Source: Waddliaceae bacterium (GTDB lineage: Bacteria; Chlamydiota; Chlamydiia; Chlamydiales; GCA-2709385). Taken from it: 64,000 nucleotides of DNA. The stretch spans positions 42,678 through 106,677 of the forward strand of contig PAQS01000036.1 of NCBI GenBank assembly GCA_002709385.1, given 5' to 3'. The notes under the pieces were generated by a model. The model was not told the origin of the DNA, made no database searches, and saw only the letters and a program-made list of their open reading frames with translations. Shown here in pieces: positions 55,918-63,086 of this stretch (positions within the stretch are counted from its first letter, which is position 1; the number at the start of each line of letters is the position of its first letter). A program made the translations under genes and the position numbers.

Positions 55918-56007
55918 ATAAAAAAAGATGACAGGTTAAAAATTTTACCATATCTTCTCTCCTCTAGAACTCAAAACCCACCTTAATCAAGAATCAAGGA
56001 GAATACG

Positions 56008-56637
56008 ATGTCTGTTATGTTTATTGATACAAAACCACAAGGATACAGCTACGACACTTCTGATGAGACTGTAATCAATCAACTACGATCTCTTCCTGAA
56101 AGAACAAAAAAGCTCAATTCTCAAGAAGCAAAATGCTTCACTCAAATTTTTGATAAGCTTGTTGCGACAAAACCTGAAGGGGGAGGTTTCTCTGGCGGTG
56201 ATGCTCATTTAAGCAGCACTGAAAGAGAAGAATTTGCTGCTCTTATCAATACTATGGATGTACAACACATGATTCACTGGAAAAAAATAAGTGTGATGTG
56301 CACACCTCCAAGTATGTCTTACACCCTCTATAATTTTCCTGTAAATCCAGTTGAGGCTGTTTTACAAGTAGTTAACTACCACAAAAGCCGCCTAGCAAGT
56401 AATGGTGCAACAAGTATCACAATTGGCAGAGTAAAAAGTAGTGATATAAAAAAATTGGGTATCTACATAGAAATCGATACAAGTAAAGAAATTCAAAATG
56501 GCTACCCTGCTCCATTTATGGGTTGGTGTGGTACAGGAGCACTTCTTAAACGTATTCCTGCTGACCTTGAAAGCTTTACTATTGTAAATTCTGCTGATGA
56601 GCTAAGCGATATTGGTTTGATCAATATTATAGACTAG
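56008..56637 (+). CDS. Orphan protein, tandem paralog A
   Basis: 209 residues, unrecognised. No signal peptide or membrane span. Shares length and about two thirds of the first 60 residues with the next gene. Common blocks: FIDTKP at 5-10, RSLPERTKKL at 27-36, FTQIFD at 44-49, NFPVNPVEAVL near 109-119, HKSRLASNG near 125-133, and a Cys-Gly-Thr-Gly turn near 173. C-terminus ELSDIGLINIID. ATG with AAGGAG. It follows the str operon terminator and has its own hairpin after it. Candidate secreted or host-directed protein by location only. Confidence 0.65.
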   Translation: MSVMFIDTKPQGYSYDTSDETVINQLRSLPERTKKLNSQEAKCFTQIFDKLVATKPEGGGFSGGDAHLSSTEREEFAALINTMDVQHMIHWKKISVMCTPPSMSYTLYNFPVNPVEAVLQVVNYHKSRLASNGATSITIGRVKSSDIKKLGIYIEIDTSKEIQNGYPAPFMGWCGTGALLKRIPADLESFTIVNSADELSDIGLINIID

Positions 56638-56646
56638 TTTTCAGCT

Positions 56647-56668
56647 AGTGGGTAATAGCCTACCCACT
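56647..56668 (+). terminator. Hairpin between the tandem paralogs
   Basis: Eight-bp stem AGTGGGTA / TACCCACT with a 6-nt loop, 9 bases after the paralog A stop. No strong U-tract. Confidence 0.45.
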
Positions 56669-56755
56669 GAGTAAATAATTATTTACAGTTTTAAAATATC
56701 TCCTTTACCCTAAAACTGTCCAAATTTGCTCAAAACCTATGATAAGGAGAAAGTC

Positions 56756-57385
56756 ATGTCAGTTGTATTTATTGATACAAAACCAGAACAATATAACTAC
56801 TATACTTCCGATGAAAAAATTATTGATAGCTTTCGTTCTCTTCCTGAAAGAACAAAAAAATTAGATTCTCAGGAAACTGCACGTTTTACTCAAATTTTTG
56901 ATCAACTTGTTAATACAAAATCTGAAGGCAATCCTTATACTCCTGGTGACTCTCATTTAAACGACAGTGAGCGAGAAGAATTTGCAAGCCTTATCAAAAC
57001 TATGGGTGTACAACATATGATTTACTGGAGTGAATCAAGTTACGTATGCTGCCCACCACATATTACTTATATCCTTTATAACTTTCCTGTAAATCCAGTC
57101 GAAGCTGTCTTACGAGCAGTAAATCACCATAAAAGCCGCTTAGCAAGTAATGGCATGACAAGTATTACTATTGGAAATGTAAAAAGCAGTGATATCAAAA
57201 AAATTGGTGTTTATGTAGAGGTTGATACAAGAAAAGAAATGAAACATGGTTATTTTCCATCAGATACCGGACCATGTGGTACAGGTGTTCCTCTTCAACG
57301 AGTTCCTGATGATCTTGATGGCTTTACTATTGTAGAATCACCTGATGAATTAAGTGATATTGGTTTGATCGATATTATAGACTAA
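56756..57385 (+). CDS. Orphan protein, tandem paralog B
   Basis: 209 residues from the ATG at 56756, which has AAGGAG; an in-frame ATG at 56726 lacks one. Aligns without gaps to paralog A along its whole length. Conserved blocks as listed there. Differences cluster at residues 57-62 and 95-104. The Cys-Gly-Thr-Gly turn is kept (GPCGTGVPLQR). Codon usage looks like the neighbours. Recent tandem duplication followed by divergence is the simplest reading. Function unknown. Confidence 0.65.
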   Translation: MSVVFIDTKPEQYNYYTSDEKIIDSFRSLPERTKKLDSQETARFTQIFDQLVNTKSEGNPYTPGDSHLNDSEREEFASLIKTMGVQHMIYWSESSYVCCPPHITYILYNFPVNPVEAVLRAVNHHKSRLASNGMTSITIGNVKSSDIKKIGVYVEVDTRKEMKHGYFPSDTGPCGTGVPLQRVPDDLDGFTIVESPDELSDIGLIDIID

Positions 57386-57392
57386 TTCTAAA

Positions 57393-57450
57393 ACCCCCAT
57401 TGGGTAGCCTTGGAGGTAAAAAGAGGCAGCCGTTAAAAGCTGCCTCTTTT
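57393..57450. terminator. Bidirectional terminator with an adjacent repeat-like hairpin
   Basis: AAAAGAGGCAGC (57419-57430) pairs with GCTGCCTCTTTT (57439-57450), flanked by A and T runs on both sides, between convergent genes. Just before it, 57393-57417 forms an imperfect hairpin containing CCATTGGGTAGCCTTGGAGG, related to the repeated word at 10691, 19594 and 51032. Confidence 0.85.
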
Positions 57451-57452
57451 TC

Positions 57453-58166
57453 TTATTCTACTTCCGATATCGTTTCTTTTTGAGTTTCAAGTTCAGAAGA
57501 GCTTAGCTCTTGTAGACGTAGGCGAACTTGTTCACAGTCTTCAGAAGTAAGAATTCCATACCGGAACAGATCTGAACCATACTTTTCACAATATTCGTCC
57601 CAAGTTTGAATAGATTCAAGTTCCTTCATCACCAGCTCTTTCATTACTGGTCTTGTAAATTCGTAGTTCCCTAATTTTTCTTTATAACGTCGCATAAGGG
57701 TATGGCTATCTAATTTACTATCGCTTACAAACTTCTCAAATCTTTCTTTTAATTCATCTTCAGAAAATATATCCTGAACTTTATCCCAACCAAATCTAAA
57801 AATTAAAGCTCCGAATGTCTGTTTATCATATTCTTTTCGGCAGTAGCTTGCATAGTTAGGATCACTCCAATAGTGTTTAAATAACAAGTAAGCACCAAAA
57901 CCAAATCCGGCTAATCCTCCTCCTATTACCAATACGATTCCAACAGGAGGCAAAGCTGCACTGATTGCGGCTGTTACTCCTACTTGCAATCCAATAGCAC
58001 CAAGCATCAAAAGAATTTTTCCAGCTAATTGCCCTAAAGCATGGCTTTTCGTCCATTTTACTTTCTGACCACTAGCCATGCATCCTTCATTTTTACTTTC
58101 ATCTATTACATTGTCTGATTGTTCAGGCAATATATTTTCTGCTTGAAGGTCTGCCACAGCTTCCAT
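57453..58166 (-). CDS. Orphan protein with a hydrophobic hairpin
   Basis: 237 residues. Acidic N-terminus (1-36), then two adjacent hydrophobic segments (about 44-70 and 73-97) rich in Gly and Ala, separated by LPPVG. A charged, helical C-terminal region of 135 residues follows. A bilobed hydrophobic hairpin of this sort is the hallmark of chlamydial inclusion-membrane (Inc) proteins. This one meets that loose criterion, but I cannot show secretion. ATG with AAGGA. No recognised homolog. Confidence 0.6.
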   Translation of the reverse strand: MEAVADLQAENILPEQSDNVIDESKNEGCMASGQKVKWTKSHALGQLAGKILLMLGAIGLQVGVTAAISAALPPVGIVLVIGGGLAGFGFGAYLLFKHYWSDPNYASYCRKEYDKQTFGALIFRFGWDKVQDIFSEDELKERFEKFVSDSKLDSHTLMRRYKEKLGNYEFTRPVMKELVMKELESIQTWDEYCEKYGSDLFRYGILTSEDCEQVRLRLQELSSSELETQKETISEVE

Positions 58167-58333
58167 AGTAAAAATCCTTATTATTTTAAATTCGATCGAT
58201 GGAGCATTATAGCTTAATAGTCTCTATTTTTTGAAGAAATTCCACTTAAAATCTTTATTGACAAGTAGAATAAATTGTTTCAGACTTCTCATGCGTAAAA
58301 TTTTAACTAACACACTTTTTAAATGGAGCTCTT

Positions 58334-58768
58334 ATGATTTTTACCCATACAAATGATATCTCTTTTTCCGCAAAAAACACTTTCGAAAACACAAAAGAGA
58401 TTTTTGTAGATCTCAACGAAACAGATGAGTCTATCGCTAATCTCAGCACTGATTACTTTTCTGTTTTTTCTCATAGCTACGCTGACGGTATCCTTACTTT
58501 AAGTATATTCAATAATGGGGAACGCAATTTTAGCGCTTTAAGTGATGGTGAAGTGAAAGATGGTGTCATTCACATAGGAATCGTACATGACAATCAAGGC
58601 AACTATACAGAAATTGGCTGTGAATGGCCTTTGAAATTAAATTTAAATCCAATAGGTGCTCTAATGCATTGCTATGGCATTGCTCCTGGAACAACTACAG
58701 CAACAATCCATCTATGTGGAGATGAAAAAATTGAAGGTCTCCCTATTCCTCCTTTTAAGATAGCTTAA
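58334..58768 (+). CDS. Orphan acidic protein
   Basis: 144 residues, acidic, no signal peptide, membrane span or known motif. Predicted mostly strand (HSYADGILTLSIFNNGE; VIHIGIVHDNQGNYTEIGCE), suggesting a small beta-sandwich. The segment GIAPGTTTATIHLCGDEKIE near 115-134 looks like edge strands. ATG with GGAG. Fourth member of an orphan cluster between the str and pyr operons. Function unknown. Confidence 0.55.
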   Translation: MIFTHTNDISFSAKNTFENTKEIFVDLNETDESIANLSTDYFSVFSHSYADGILTLSIFNNGERNFSALSDGEVKDGVIHIGIVHDNQGNYTEIGCEWPLKLNLNPIGALMHCYGIAPGTTTATIHLCGDEKIEGLPIPPFKIA

Positions 58769-58776
58769 GTCAATTT

Positions 58777-58800
58777 AGGTGGTGGTTAATACCACCACCT
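58777..58800. terminator. Convergent hairpin before pyrF
   Basis: Perfect 10-bp stem AGGTGGTGGT / ACCACCACCT with a TAAT loop, between the acidic orphan gene and pyrF. Confidence 0.75.
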
Positions 58801-58809
58801 GAGAAAAAA

Positions 58810-59601
58810 TTAAGCAATTTTTTCTTGGTATGCTTGCCAAGCTGCTTTGCGATATTCAGAAGCTGCTAACTTAGGATCTTCAGCTTTTAATATACCACGA
58901 CCAACAATGATCATATCACAAGATTGCTCACAAATTGCTTTATGAGGAGTTCTATACTGCTGTCCAAGTGCATCTCCCCCTTCCTGTAATTGAACTCCAG
59001 GAGTCATGTGAATCATTCCCGGATACTCTTCTTCACTTACTAGCCTTTGCTGTGCAATGAAGCCCATTACAAAGTCAGCATGTTCTTTTGCCAAAGAGAT
59101 ATTTTCCTCTGTATAGAATCCAGAAGTTAATGCTCCTTTAGAACTCATTTCTGCAAGAAGAAGTAAGCCTCTACTTTTAGCTTTTCCTACTTCTTTTAAT
59201 CCCTGAATAATTCCAGGGCCAGCTAATGGTGTTGCATTTGTAATATGAGCCCATGAAGCAATTTTATACATACCACCTTGATATTGCTCTTTCACAACAG
59301 AGCCAATATCGACAAATTTACGATCTTCAAAGATTAAAAAATTATACCTCTCAGATAGCTGCTGAAGCTTTTCAATAAACTCTGGAGTAAAATCTTCGAT
59401 CAAATCAATATGTGTTTTTAACACAGCAATTTCAGGACCAACAAGATCAGCAAGACGCAAAAATTCTTGAGAATTTTTTACATCTGGATTGAAAACTAGA
59501 TTTGTTTTCTTCTCTTCCATTAGTTCCAATAGCTGCTTAGATAATGGATGAGATGTTTGTTCAGCTCTAACTGCAAAACTTAAAGATTGTGTACTCAACA
59601 T
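58810..59601 (-). CDS. pyrF: Orotidine 5'-phosphate decarboxylase, eukaryotic (URA3/UMPS) type
   Basis: Final step of UMP synthesis. 263 residues. The catalytic motif is LIFEDRKFVDIG near 94-105, the form found in fungal URA3 and animal UMP synthase; bacterial PyrF has an LDLKFxDIP form. Other eukaryotic-type blocks: LSFAVRAE at 7-14 with HPLSKQLL, VLKTHIDLIEDF near 60-71, QYQGGMYKIASWA near 111-123, LLLLAEMSSKG, MTPGVQLQEGGDALGQQY near 199-216, and IIVGRGIL near 231-238. Last gene of the operon, 11 bases after pyrE. ATG with AAGGAGAG. Transfer from a eukaryote, or from a bacterium that had acquired it, is the likely origin. Confidence 0.93.
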   Translation of the reverse strand: MLSTQSLSFAVRAEQTSHPLSKQLLELMEEKKTNLVFNPDVKNSQEFLRLADLVGPEIAVLKTHIDLIEDFTPEFIEKLQQLSERYNFLIFEDRKFVDIGSVVKEQYQGGMYKIASWAHITNATPLAGPGIIQGLKEVGKAKSRGLLLLAEMSSKGALTSGFYTEENISLAKEHADFVMGFIAQQRLVSEEEYPGMIHMTPGVQLQEGGDALGQQYRTPHKAICEQSCDMIIVGRGILKAEDPKLAASEYRKAAWQAYQEKIA

Positions 59602-59612
59602 AAGTTCTCTCC

Positions 59613-60218
59613 TTATAATCTAGCAGGATTCAGTGATAGAGCTTCTTGTATTTGATGGATAATATCTCTATCAATATGCCCTAGTTCCTCAGCTGATTCG
59701 AGTAATTCTGTCATTGTCAACAGGCTATGAAGATTGTATCCTTTTCCTTCGATGTTACTGCGTCCACCTTGCTCTCTATCTAAAACGACAACAATATCTT
59801 GAATATTCAATCCAACATGCTGAATCGGATCAATTGTTTCGAAAACACTCATGCCACTAGTGACTAAATCTTCAATAATTAGGCATGTTTGATCTTTTTC
59901 AAATGCCCCTTCAATACAACGCTTAGTGCCGTAATCCTTTACTTCTTTGCGTCGCATAATCATGGGTACATCGTGCTGTAGGCTCATTGCTGTAGCGATT
60001 GGTAATGCAGTGTAAGGAACACCACAGATACAATCGAATTGTTTATCTGAAATAAGTTCCCACATACTGTTTGCAATATCACTTAGTAACTGAGGATGGG
60101 AAACCAATAAACGTAAATCAACATAAATAGGGGATTCTTTTCCACTTTTCAAAGTGAAGCTCCCAAATTTGATAGCTCCAATTTTACATAGAGAATCAAC
60201 TAGTTCCTTCTTATCCAC
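59613..60218 (-). CDS. pyrE: Orotate phosphoribosyltransferase, eukaryotic UMPS type
   Basis: Transfers phosphoribosyl from PRPP to orotate. 201 residues. The PRPP motif is CLIIEDLVTSG near 112-122. Blocks match the N-terminal half of animal UMP synthase as I recall it: IKFGSFTLKSGKESPIYVDL near 16-35, CGVPYTALPIAT near 63-74, RRKEVKDYGTKR near 87-98, VVLDREQGG near 141-149. Bacterial PyrE usually has GPAYKG in place of GVPYTAL. GTG start with AAGGAG, 12 bases after pyrD. With pyrF next in the same order as the eukaryotic fusion, it looks like a split UMPS. Confidence 0.93.
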   Translation of the reverse strand: MDKKELVDSLCKIGAIKFGSFTLKSGKESPIYVDLRLLVSHPQLLSDIANSMWELISDKQFDCICGVPYTALPIATAMSLQHDVPMIMRRKEVKDYGTKRCIEGAFEKDQTCLIIEDLVTSGMSVFETIDPIQHVGLNIQDIVVVLDREQGGRSNIEGKGYNLHSLLTMTELLESAEELGHIDRDIIHQIQEALSLNPARL

Positions 60219-60230
60219 GAAAATTTCTCC

Positions 60231-61337
60231 TTAATTTTGTAATGACAAAATATTCTGGTGGTATTTACTTGCCAAATAGGGATCCCACATCATTCCTGTT
60301 GCAGTCATGACAAAATCAGCTCCTGAATCAAGAAAATCTTGAAAATGCTGAGGAAGAACGACTCCCCCCACTCCAATTAGAGTAAGCTTCAATTGATCTT
60401 CTTCAATAATTTCGCGTGCCCAACGAACAAAGTTAAGGCCTGCATTTCGAATAGGTCCTCCGCAGACCCCGCTCGTCAAGCGTTCTGGTCCAAGAGCAGG
60501 TTGACCATTCGAGTTATGTACCTTTCTGCTTAAAGTATTGATTCCAGAAACAGCTCTTACTCCTGCATCTCTTGCTGCATGTAGCACTTCTCTTAAGCTC
60601 TCTTTAGAAGGAAAAACACCCATCTTCAAAATAAGCGGTGTTGAAGAAAGAGCATCTACAAGTTGTTTAGCTAATGTAAACACCTGCTTAGGGTCTTCAT
60701 AAAGTGCTCCTTCAGAACGAGCAACATTAGGACAAGAAAAGTTTGCTTCTACAATTTTAGCATTCAATTCACGAGCAAAATAAGCACAATCTATAAAATC
60801 TTCTTCCATAGATTTTCCTGAAGCTTCACTTCCAAAAATGGATAAAATAAGCGCTTGCCCTAGGCGTAAACTTGCTTCCGCTTTTGCGAAGTCTTTTCGC
60901 AAAAACTCCTGGCTCATAGATGGATTACCAAATGAATTAGTAATTGCTAGTTTTTCAATATCTGTATCTGCTTCAGAACGAGTAAGAAGATCTATACCGC
61001 TCTCTTCTAAATTTTTTCCTGTATTCAAATAACAAATATTCGGCAAAGGATGAGCGTCATACTCATGGGTTCTGATTGTCTTGTATGTGAGAAGATCATA
61101 TCCCAAATCCGCTGCAAGAGAGATACCTTGACTATCTAATAAAGGACCAGCTGGCACACCTAAACGCGAAGCTACTGGAACACCTAAAAAATCGATGAAA
61201 TCTTTACTTTCAGGCCATTCCCTTACTGGGATAGGTCCATCAAATACAGGACCATTTTTTCGATTTTCAGCATATGTTTTTTCAATATCATAAAGTGGAG
61301 CCTTCGTGGGCCACCATTCGGGAATGTGCTGTTCCAT
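60231..61337 (-). CDS. pyrD: Dihydroorotate dehydrogenase, class 1-like
   Basis: Oxidises dihydroorotate to orotate. 368 residues. The active-site motif NFSCPNV near 199-205 carries the catalytic Cys of class 1 enzymes (class 2 uses Ser). GVPAGPLLDSQG near 60-71, SGINTLSR near 267-274 and IGVGGVV near 326-332 bind FMN. No N-terminal membrane anchor and no pyrK next to it, so the electron acceptor (fumarate, NAD or other) is open. The chain is longer than the roughly 310 residues usual for class 1, mainly because of an N-terminal extension of about 50 residues. Starts with ATG after AGGAGAG and overlaps pyrC by 50 bases. Confidence 0.88.
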   Translation of the reverse strand: MEQHIPEWWPTKAPLYDIEKTYAENRKNGPVFDGPIPVREWPESKDFIDFLGVPVASRLGVPAGPLLDSQGISLAADLGYDLLTYKTIRTHEYDAHPLPNICYLNTGKNLEESGIDLLTRSEADTDIEKLAITNSFGNPSMSQEFLRKDFAKAEASLRLGQALILSIFGSEASGKSMEEDFIDCAYFARELNAKIVEANFSCPNVARSEGALYEDPKQVFTLAKQLVDALSSTPLILKMGVFPSKESLREVLHAARDAGVRAVSGINTLSRKVHNSNGQPALGPERLTSGVCGGPIRNAGLNFVRWAREIIEEDQLKLTLIGVGGVVLPQHFQDFLDSGADFVMTATGMMWDPYLASKYHQNILSLQN

Positions 61338-62583
61338 CTTGACTCTCTCCTACTCTTTTTGCTGTCTTACAGTCGTAAACTCTACCATCTAAAATCGTAA
61401 AAACAGGCCATCCTTTTAATTCCCATCCTGCAAAAGGAGACCAACGACATTTTGTTTTCAATTTCTCATTTTCTACAGAAGTGCTTGTATTGGGATCAAT
61501 CAAGACGAAATCATGGTTACTTTCTAAACCATAGATTCTCTCTGTATTCTCTCTACATAGCTTCAAGAGTTGCTCTAGACTTAATTTTCCATCTAAATAA
61601 GCTGTGTAAAGAAGTGGTAGTAAAGTCTCTACCCCAGGAATACCAGAAGGAGCTTTACCATACTCTTGCTCTTTTTCTTCTGGGGTATGTGGTGCATGAT
61701 CTGTACCAATTGAGTCTATCGTACCGTCACGAATACCTTCCCAAAGAGCAATCTGATCCAACTCTTCACGAATTGGTGGATTCATTTGAGCATATGTTCC
61801 AAGATTTTGATACGCTTGCTCTGTAAGAAAAAGATGCTGAGGCGTTGTTTCAGCATAAACCGTAATTCCTTCCTTACGGGCATCTCGAATCAAATCTAAC
61901 TCTTCTTTAGTACTCAAATGCAACAGATAGAGCTTTGTTTTATGCTTTTTTGCAAGAGCAATAGCACGTCTTGATGCTGCTACAGCAGATTCTCTCGAGC
62001 GCAAGTGTTGGTGCATGCAAACATCTTGTACAGGACCAAGCTTCTTTTTTTGACTTGCCATAATGGCTTCATCTTCAGCATGAACAGCTACGACAATGTC
62101 TTCTTCTGCTGCAATCTTGAATAGTTTTTCTAAAGCTTTTTGATCATCCATCAAGAGATCACCAGTGCTGTGTCCCATATAGACTTTTACAGCAATAGAG
62201 CCATTTTTCATTGCCGCAGGAACTTCGTCTAAAGTCGATTGATCTGCTCCAAAAAATAATTGATAATGAAGAGGAATATTTGCTTCTTTCAGTTGTTGAT
62301 CTATTAGCTTTCTTTTTTCTTTCAGTTTTTCAACTGTAGAGCAAGAAGGGTAGTTATTTGGCATATCAAATACCGTAGTTACCCCACCACAAAGCGCCGC
62401 CTGAGATCCACTTATCCAATTTTCTTTATGCTCAGCACCAGGAGTACGAAAATGTACATGAGCATCTATCAAAGCAGGAAGTAAAAGTAAGCCTTCACAA
62501 TCTATGTGAAGATCACTCTCACTATCTAACTCTATATTTTCAATTTTTCCTTGAAGATTTTTCACATTTTTAAGAGTGATCAT
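61288..62583 (-). CDS. pyrC: Dihydroorotase, class I
   Basis: Zinc amidohydrolase that closes carbamoyl aspartate to dihydroorotate. 431 residues, the long class I type, not the E. coli-type short class II. DAHVHFRTPGAEH near 40-52 gives the two metal His. IAVKVYMGHSTGD near 129-141 is the region of the carboxylated Lys, with VAVHAEDE near 162-169, LYLLHLST near 214-221 and GTDHAPH near 287-293 with the catalytic Asp. The start overlaps the pyrI stop by 14 bases and its end overlaps pyrD by 50 bases, so translation is coupled. Confidence 0.93.
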   Translation of the reverse strand: MITLKNVKNLQGKIENIELDSESDLHIDCEGLLLLPALIDAHVHFRTPGAEHKENWISGSQAALCGGVTTVFDMPNNYPSCSTVEKLKEKRKLIDQQLKEANIPLHYQLFFGADQSTLDEVPAAMKNGSIAVKVYMGHSTGDLLMDDQKALEKLFKIAAEEDIVVAVHAEDEAIMASQKKKLGPVQDVCMHQHLRSRESAVAASRRAIALAKKHKTKLYLLHLSTKEELDLIRDARKEGITVYAETTPQHLFLTEQAYQNLGTYAQMNPPIREELDQIALWEGIRDGTIDSIGTDHAPHTPEEKEQEYGKAPSGIPGVETLLPLLYTAYLDGKLSLEQLLKLCRENTERIYGLESNHDFVLIDPNTSTSVENEKLKTKCRWSPFAGWELKGWPVFTILDGRVYDCKTAKRVGESQDGTAHSRMVAHEGSTL

Positions 62584-63067
62584 TTAACAAAATCCCCCTT
62601 CTTTCTCTAAATTGTCTGATTTCTTTTTGTGGATAGCTTTTGCGACAAAAATGACATTTGATTTCTGTTGTCTTTCTATATTGTCTGACAAAAAAGCGAC
62701 TTTCTATCGTTTGAGAATTGCTAATACATTGTGAATTAGGACAAACAATATTTCCAAAAATTTGATCTGGCAAAACAACCTGATATTTTTTTGTTACTTC
62801 AAAATTTTCAATAATACTAATAGAAGCCTCTGGAGCAAAAATCGCAATTTGATTGGTTTGCTCTTCACTCAAAGCTAAGCCTTCGACTTTAATTAAATCC
62901 TTTTTCCCACAACGCATACTAGGTAAATTCATTCCTAAAGAAATGATCTCTTGGTATGAATCTAGACTAAGCATTCTCATCAAAATGAGCCCTTTACCAG
63001 CGGGAATATGATCGATTACAGTTCCACTTTGTATAGCTGCTACTGTAAGAGTTTTAATTTCTTGCAC
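62570..63067 (-). CDS. pyrI: Aspartate carbamoyltransferase regulatory subunit
   Basis: Allosteric subunit that binds nucleotides and zinc in the class B ATCase dodecamer. 165 residues. GTVIDHIPAGKGL near 15-27 is the effector-binding signature, LNLPSMRCGKKDLIKVE near 46-62, and the zinc ligands lie in CPNSQC near 109-114 and CHFC near 138-141. Its presence predicts end-product control of the pathway by CTP or UTP, as in enteric bacteria. 19 bases after pyrB. Confidence 0.94.
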   Translation of the reverse strand: MQEIKTLTVAAIQSGTVIDHIPAGKGLILMRMLSLDSYQEIISLGMNLPSMRCGKKDLIKVEGLALSEEQTNQIAIFAPEASISIIENFEVTKKYQVVLPDQIFGNIVCPNSQCISNSQTIESRFFVRQYRKTTEIKCHFCRKSYPQKEIRQFRERRGILLNDHS

Positions 63068-63086
63068 TTATCTTCCCCTTATCTAC

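Noticed and set aside
61452-61826. 124-codon plus-strand frame inside pyrC
   Set aside because: Antisense shadow of the dihydroorotase gene, no supporting signal.
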